Source: Paractinoplanes lichenicola (lineage in GTDB: Bacteria > Actinomycetota > Actinomycetes > Mycobacteriales > Micromonosporaceae). From it: 64,000 nucleotides of DNA. Within the stretch, counting starts at the first letter, position 1. Every line of letters starts with the position of its first letter. Below are positions 61,539-64,000 of the stretch, piece by piece. The stretch spans positions 558,001 through 622,000 of the forward strand of contig NZ_JAENHO010000001.1 of NCBI RefSeq assembly GCF_016785085.1, given 5' to 3'. A program made the position numbers and the translations under genes. Below the pieces are notes generated by a model, which was not told the DNA's origin, made no database searches, and saw only the letters and a program-made list of their open reading frames with translations.

Positions 61539-61841
61539 TCAGCCGCCGCGGACGTCGTTCCAGATCTGCGCGTGCCGCTGCTCGGTCGTGCCGTAGTTGT
61601 CGGAGATCTGCAGCAGCGTGACCCGGGCCTGGTCGAGGTAGACGGTCATCTGGTCGGCCGACTGGTTCCAGGCCGCCTTCGACACGTAGTACTGCTGCTG
61701 GGCGGCACCGGTCCACTCGGCCAGGCTGGCCTCGACGGTCTGCTCCATCTGCCCGAGCGCCGACTTGATCCGCTGGTTGATGGCGTTCATGTCGTACAGC
61801 ACGGCGTCGGCCTGCTGGAAATTGAACGTGTAGTTCGACAT
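61539..61841 (-). CDS. WXG100 protein, EsxB-like (carries export signal)
   Basis: 100 aa, the canonical size. WTG at residue 43 sits between two amphipathic helices, and Y83-GTT-E87 is a YxxxE type VII export signal. It would form a heterodimer with the protein encoded just upstream and be exported by EccC. The start has a textbook site, AAGGAGG, 5 bases before ATG 61841, suggesting high expression. Confidence 0.95.
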   Translation of the reverse strand: MSNYTFNFQQADAVLYDMNAINQRIKSALGQMEQTVEASLAEWTGAAQQQYYVSKAAWNQSADQMTVYLDQARVTLLQISDNYGTTEQRHAQIWNDVRGG

Positions 61842-61870
61842 TCGATCCTCCTTTTATTTCCGTACGGGGG

Positions 61871-62191
61871 TCAGACGCCGGGCAGCGCGGCGCCGAAGGA
61901 GGCGGCCGTGTTCGACGCGTCGTCCTCGGCCTGGATGTAGCCCTTGGTGGTCACACCCATCACGTCGAGCATGTTGATGAGCTCGTTGATGACCCGCTGG
62001 AAGGCGCCCTCCCAGCTGTCCATGGCCTGGTTGAAGCCGGCCGAGGCCTGCCCGGTCCAGGACGACTGCAGCGTGGCCATCTGGCTGTTCACGGCCTGCA
62101 GCGAGCCGGTGAACTCGGTCGCCTTGTCGCTGAACTCCTGGGCAGCACGCTGCATGCCCTCCTCGGTGGTTTGCACCTGTGGCATCGTCAC
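61871..62191 (-). CDS. WXG100 protein, EsxA-like
   Basis: 106 aa. WTG at residue 45 lies between two helices, and Y85-IQA-E89 gives a YxxxE motif here as well. GTG 62191 has GAGGAG 8 bases upstream; ATG 62185 is the alternative. It is the first gene of the ESX operon and pairs with the next esx gene 29 bp downstream. A 21-bp direct repeat lies just upstream of its ribosome site. Confidence 0.95.
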   Translation of the reverse strand: MTMPQVQTTEEGMQRAAQEFSDKATEFTGSLQAVNSQMATLQSSWTGQASAGFNQAMDSWEGAFQRVINELINMLDVMGVTTKGYIQAEDDASNTAASFGAALPGV

Positions 62192-62209
62192 GGCTGAAAC
62201 TCCTCACGT

Positions 62210-62250
62210 CGGCAAAGTCGTGTGCGCCCTCGGCAAAGTCGTGTGCGCCC
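62210..62250. promoter_or_regulatory. 21-bp tandem direct repeat upstream of the ESX operon
   Basis: CGGCAAAGTCGTGTGCGCCC occurs at 62210 and 62231 with a 21-bp step, close to two helical turns. SARP proteins bind direct repeats on one DNA face, and two SARP genes are in the locus, so this is a candidate activator site. It ends only about 10 bases from the ribosome site of the first esx gene, so an RNA-level role is also possible. The rest of the 256-bp gap (62192-62447) shows no clear promoter. Confidence 0.6.
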
Positions 62251-62447
62251 GAAGAGTTTTGACGGATCGGGTTCGGCCCCGGCAAGAACGGCGAGTGCCC
62301 GGATGTACGAAAGACGGGCAAGAGTGCACTCGATCGCCCGATTGCGGGGCGGCCCCATGACGTACGGGGAAAGGCGGCTGCACGAATGTCCCCTGGAATC
62401 GCGGCGGGCCTTCCGTCGCCGGGATCGGCCGAACTTCACTTTCGGGC

Positions 62448-62864
62448 GTGGACTTCAACGAGCGCATCGAGAGCCTGTTCGAGGAGTATCAGCGGCAGCG
62501 CAACAGCCTGACCGAGATGCAGGCGAAGATGCGCGCCCTGACGGCCACGGCCACCTCACCGCGGCGTGAGGTCACCGTCACCGTCGGGCAGAACGGGGTG
62601 CTCACCGACATCCGCTTTCCGACCTCGGCCCACAAGCGCCTCACGCCGGCCGACCTGACCGAGGTCATTCTGGCCGCGTACGGGGAAGCCAAAGAGGACG
62701 TCACGACGCAGGCCGCGGCCGTACTGGCGCCGATGCTGCCGGACGGGGCGGACGCGCGGGCGATGGTCGACGGCACCGCGGGCACCGACGCGTATCTGCC
62801 GGCCCAGCCGCGGATGGCCACGAGCGTACGGGAAATGCTCGGTCTTGGGCGTGAGCAGCGATGA
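62448..62864 (+). CDS. YbaB/EbfC-family protein, second copy
   Basis: 138 aa from GTG 62448. The YbaB fold spans about residues 1-95: helix ERIESLFEEYQRQRNSLTEMQ, sheet REVTVTVGQNGVLTDIRFP, then a helix AYGEAKEDVTTQAAAVLAPM. A C-terminal tail of about 40 residues is extra. It is divergent from the ESX operon and overlaps the next gene (ATGA). Like EspL in mycobacteria it may act as a chaperone or regulator for the WXG-like protein encoded next. Confidence 0.85.
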   Translation: MDFNERIESLFEEYQRQRNSLTEMQAKMRALTATATSPRREVTVTVGQNGVLTDIRFPTSAHKRLTPADLTEVILAAYGEAKEDVTTQAAAVLAPMLPDGADARAMVDGTAGTDAYLPAQPRMATSVREMLGLGREQR

Positions 62865-63721
62865 CGCAACCCAAGGGGCGCCTGTCCGTCAACCCGGACG
62901 GGGTGGTGTCGGTCGGCGACGCTTATGGCGAGCACGTGCAGATTTATGACACGTACATGGCGAATTTGGTGTCGTTGCGGGAGCGCTATGCGAATGCGTG
63001 GGGCGACGATGACATGGGGCAGCAGTTCTCGACGAAGTTCCTGGCCGGAATGGACAACCTCGAGGGGCTGATCGGCGGGGTCCGGGGCACGTTGAAATAC
63101 ACGGCTGAGGGGCTGACGTCGTTCGGGAAGGCGTACGCGGAAGCCGACGAGAGCGCGATGGAGGTCGGGCGGCGGATGCAGGGCGACTTCGAGGAGTCGT
63201 TCGCGCCGCGTCAGCCGCTGCAGCGGGCCGTACGGGCTGAGATGGCGCCGGCTGTCGAGGGTGAGCCCATGCTTGCTCTGCGGCGGACGGCGGTGGCGCG
63301 GGTCGAGCCTGTCTCACCCGACTCGGCTGAGCCGCTCGAGCCGATGCGGGCCTTCACTCGGAGTGTCCGTGCGCCGCTCATGCCCGCCATGCCCGCGATC
63401 TCCAGCATGATGATCAAACCCGATTTCGCGTACGCCCGGATCGGCGGCGAACCGCTGCCCGAGGGGTACCGGTTGCAGGCGCTCAACACCTTTCCCGACG
63501 GCACGACCCGGGTCGACGCCAACCTGTACGAGTCGATCACGCCGCTCGCCGGCACGCCGGTGACCACTGCCGACGGCCGCCCGATCGACCCCGAGGGCCG
63601 GCACCTGTTCGTGGTCAAGGAGAACCCGGCGGCCGACCCCACGGCCCCCGGATACCAGCCGCTGGTGCTGAGCTACGCGCCGGACGGGACGCCGAGCCCG
63701 CTGATTCCGGGCGATGCCTGA
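62861..63721 (+). CDS. WXG-like ESX substrate candidate, 286 aa
   Basis: Residues 1-110 form a WXG-type helical hairpin (NAWGDDDMGQQF turn near 46) ending with Y92-AEA-D96, a YxxxD export signal. The rest (110-286) is a proline-rich link and a compact, beta-rich domain (LPEGYRLQALNTFPDGTTRVDANLYE) of unknown function. It overlaps the YbaB gene before it and the toxin-like gene after it, so the three form an operon. It may be a partner that escorts the next protein through the ESX channel. Confidence 0.8.
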   Translation: MTQPKGRLSVNPDGVVSVGDAYGEHVQIYDTYMANLVSLRERYANAWGDDDMGQQFSTKFLAGMDNLEGLIGGVRGTLKYTAEGLTSFGKAYAEADESAMEVGRRMQGDFEESFAPRQPLQRAVRAEMAPAVEGEPMLALRRTAVARVEPVSPDSAEPLEPMRAFTRSVRAPLMPAMPAISSMMIKPDFAYARIGGEPLPEGYRLQALNTFPDGTTRVDANLYESITPLAGTPVTTADGRPIDPEGRHLFVVKENPAADPTAPGYQPLVLSYAPDGTPSPLIPGDA

Positions 63722-64000
63722 CTTCCACATTCCCAACGACCCCGAGTGGCAGTGGGCTTACGACCTCATCCTGTACGGCGTAGGTGAGGAGTTCCCCGAG
63801 GCCGACCCGACGGCGTTGCGGGCCATGGGCGAGGAGCTGTACGGCTTCACGAGCCAACTGCTGAACGGGGTCGGCGCCACGGCCAACCTGGGCAACTCGC
63901 TCGGCAACAGCCTGACCGGCCCCGCCGCGACCGCGTTCGCGCAGTTCCAAGGCAACATCACCAAGAACGTCCCGACCGGCGGCCAGATCTCCACGTCACT
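63714..64000 (+). CDS. N-terminus of a large WXG-like, probable polymorphic-toxin protein (cut by window end)
   Basis: Starts ATG 63714 inside the end of the preceding gene; 95 residues are visible. PNDPEWQWAYDLILYGVGEEFPEAD followed by TALRAMGEELYGFT resembles the N-terminal trafficking head of actinobacterial polymorphic toxins, which place a toxin domain at the far C-terminus. The later GNSLGNSLTGPAATAFAQF fits the second helix of a WXG/PPE head. The toxin domain and any immunity gene are outside the window. Confidence 0.6.
   Translation, partial: MPDFHIPNDPEWQWAYDLILYGVGEEFPEADPTALRAMGEELYGFTSQLLNGVGATANLGNSLGNSLTGPAATAFAQFQGNITKNVPTGGQISTS

Noticed and set aside
62188..62439. 83-aa minus-strand frame ending at the first esx start
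   Set aside because: Its repeated RTRLC segment is just the 21-bp direct repeat translated; no ribosome site and no protein-like composition.

Overview
The window is very GC-rich, gene-dense DNA. It has frequent GTG and TTG starts, overlapping ATGA/GTGA gene junctions, and large SARP and LuxR-type regulators. Together with a GH6 cellulase carrying a CelR-type operator and an actinobacterial type VII (ESX) secretion locus, this points to a filamentous actinomycete. The recurrent CCGTACGG palindrome and the style of the ESX locus make me favour Micromonosporaceae (Actinoplanes-like); that placement is inference. I saw no rRNA, tRNA or CRISPR array.

Left part, 1-34 kb, is metabolic and regulatory chromosome. 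A minus-strand molybdenum hydroxylase operon (1-3427; FAD, 2Fe-2S and a molybdopterin subunit split over two genes) is divergent from a GntR/FadR regulator. A secreted GH6-CBM2 cellulase (4335-5693) follows. Behind it lies a gene-free stretch (5694-6423) holding nine copies of a 16-bp TetR-operator-like dyad, three spacings of which are exactly 89 bp. Next come a reductase/HxlR pair, a VPS62-like membrane protein, a stand-alone TnpB element, an aldo/keto reductase, an orphan hybrid-sensor-type histidine kinase and an MFS exporter. The exporter is preceded by a 16-codon peptide gene and a 12-bp hairpin, downstream of an AfsR-like regulator. A complete peptide ABC transporter (19069-24851), a methyltransferase/PIN/2TM trio, two giant LuxR-type ATPase regulators and a hydrolase/SDR/cupin operon complete this half.

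Right part, about 34.2-64 kb, is an ESX locus. The minus-strand operon runs, in transcription order: two WXG100 proteins (62191 and 61841), a 262-aa WXG-like protein, a 1592-aa repeat protein, a 96-aa charged protein, EccC, EccD, EccB, a 975-aa protein with an ADP-ribosyltransferase-like end, a beta-helix/double-AAA EccA-like protein and a YbaB/EspL-like protein. Two overlapping SARP-type regulator genes (37011-42391) run toward its 3' end, and a NarL-type regulator with an ESX-paralogue gene lies beyond. Divergent from the operon are a second YbaB gene, a 286-aa WXG-like protein and the start of a probable polymorphic toxin cut by the window end. EccE and the mycosin protease are not in the window. 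A 21-bp tandem repeat sits just upstream of the first esx gene.
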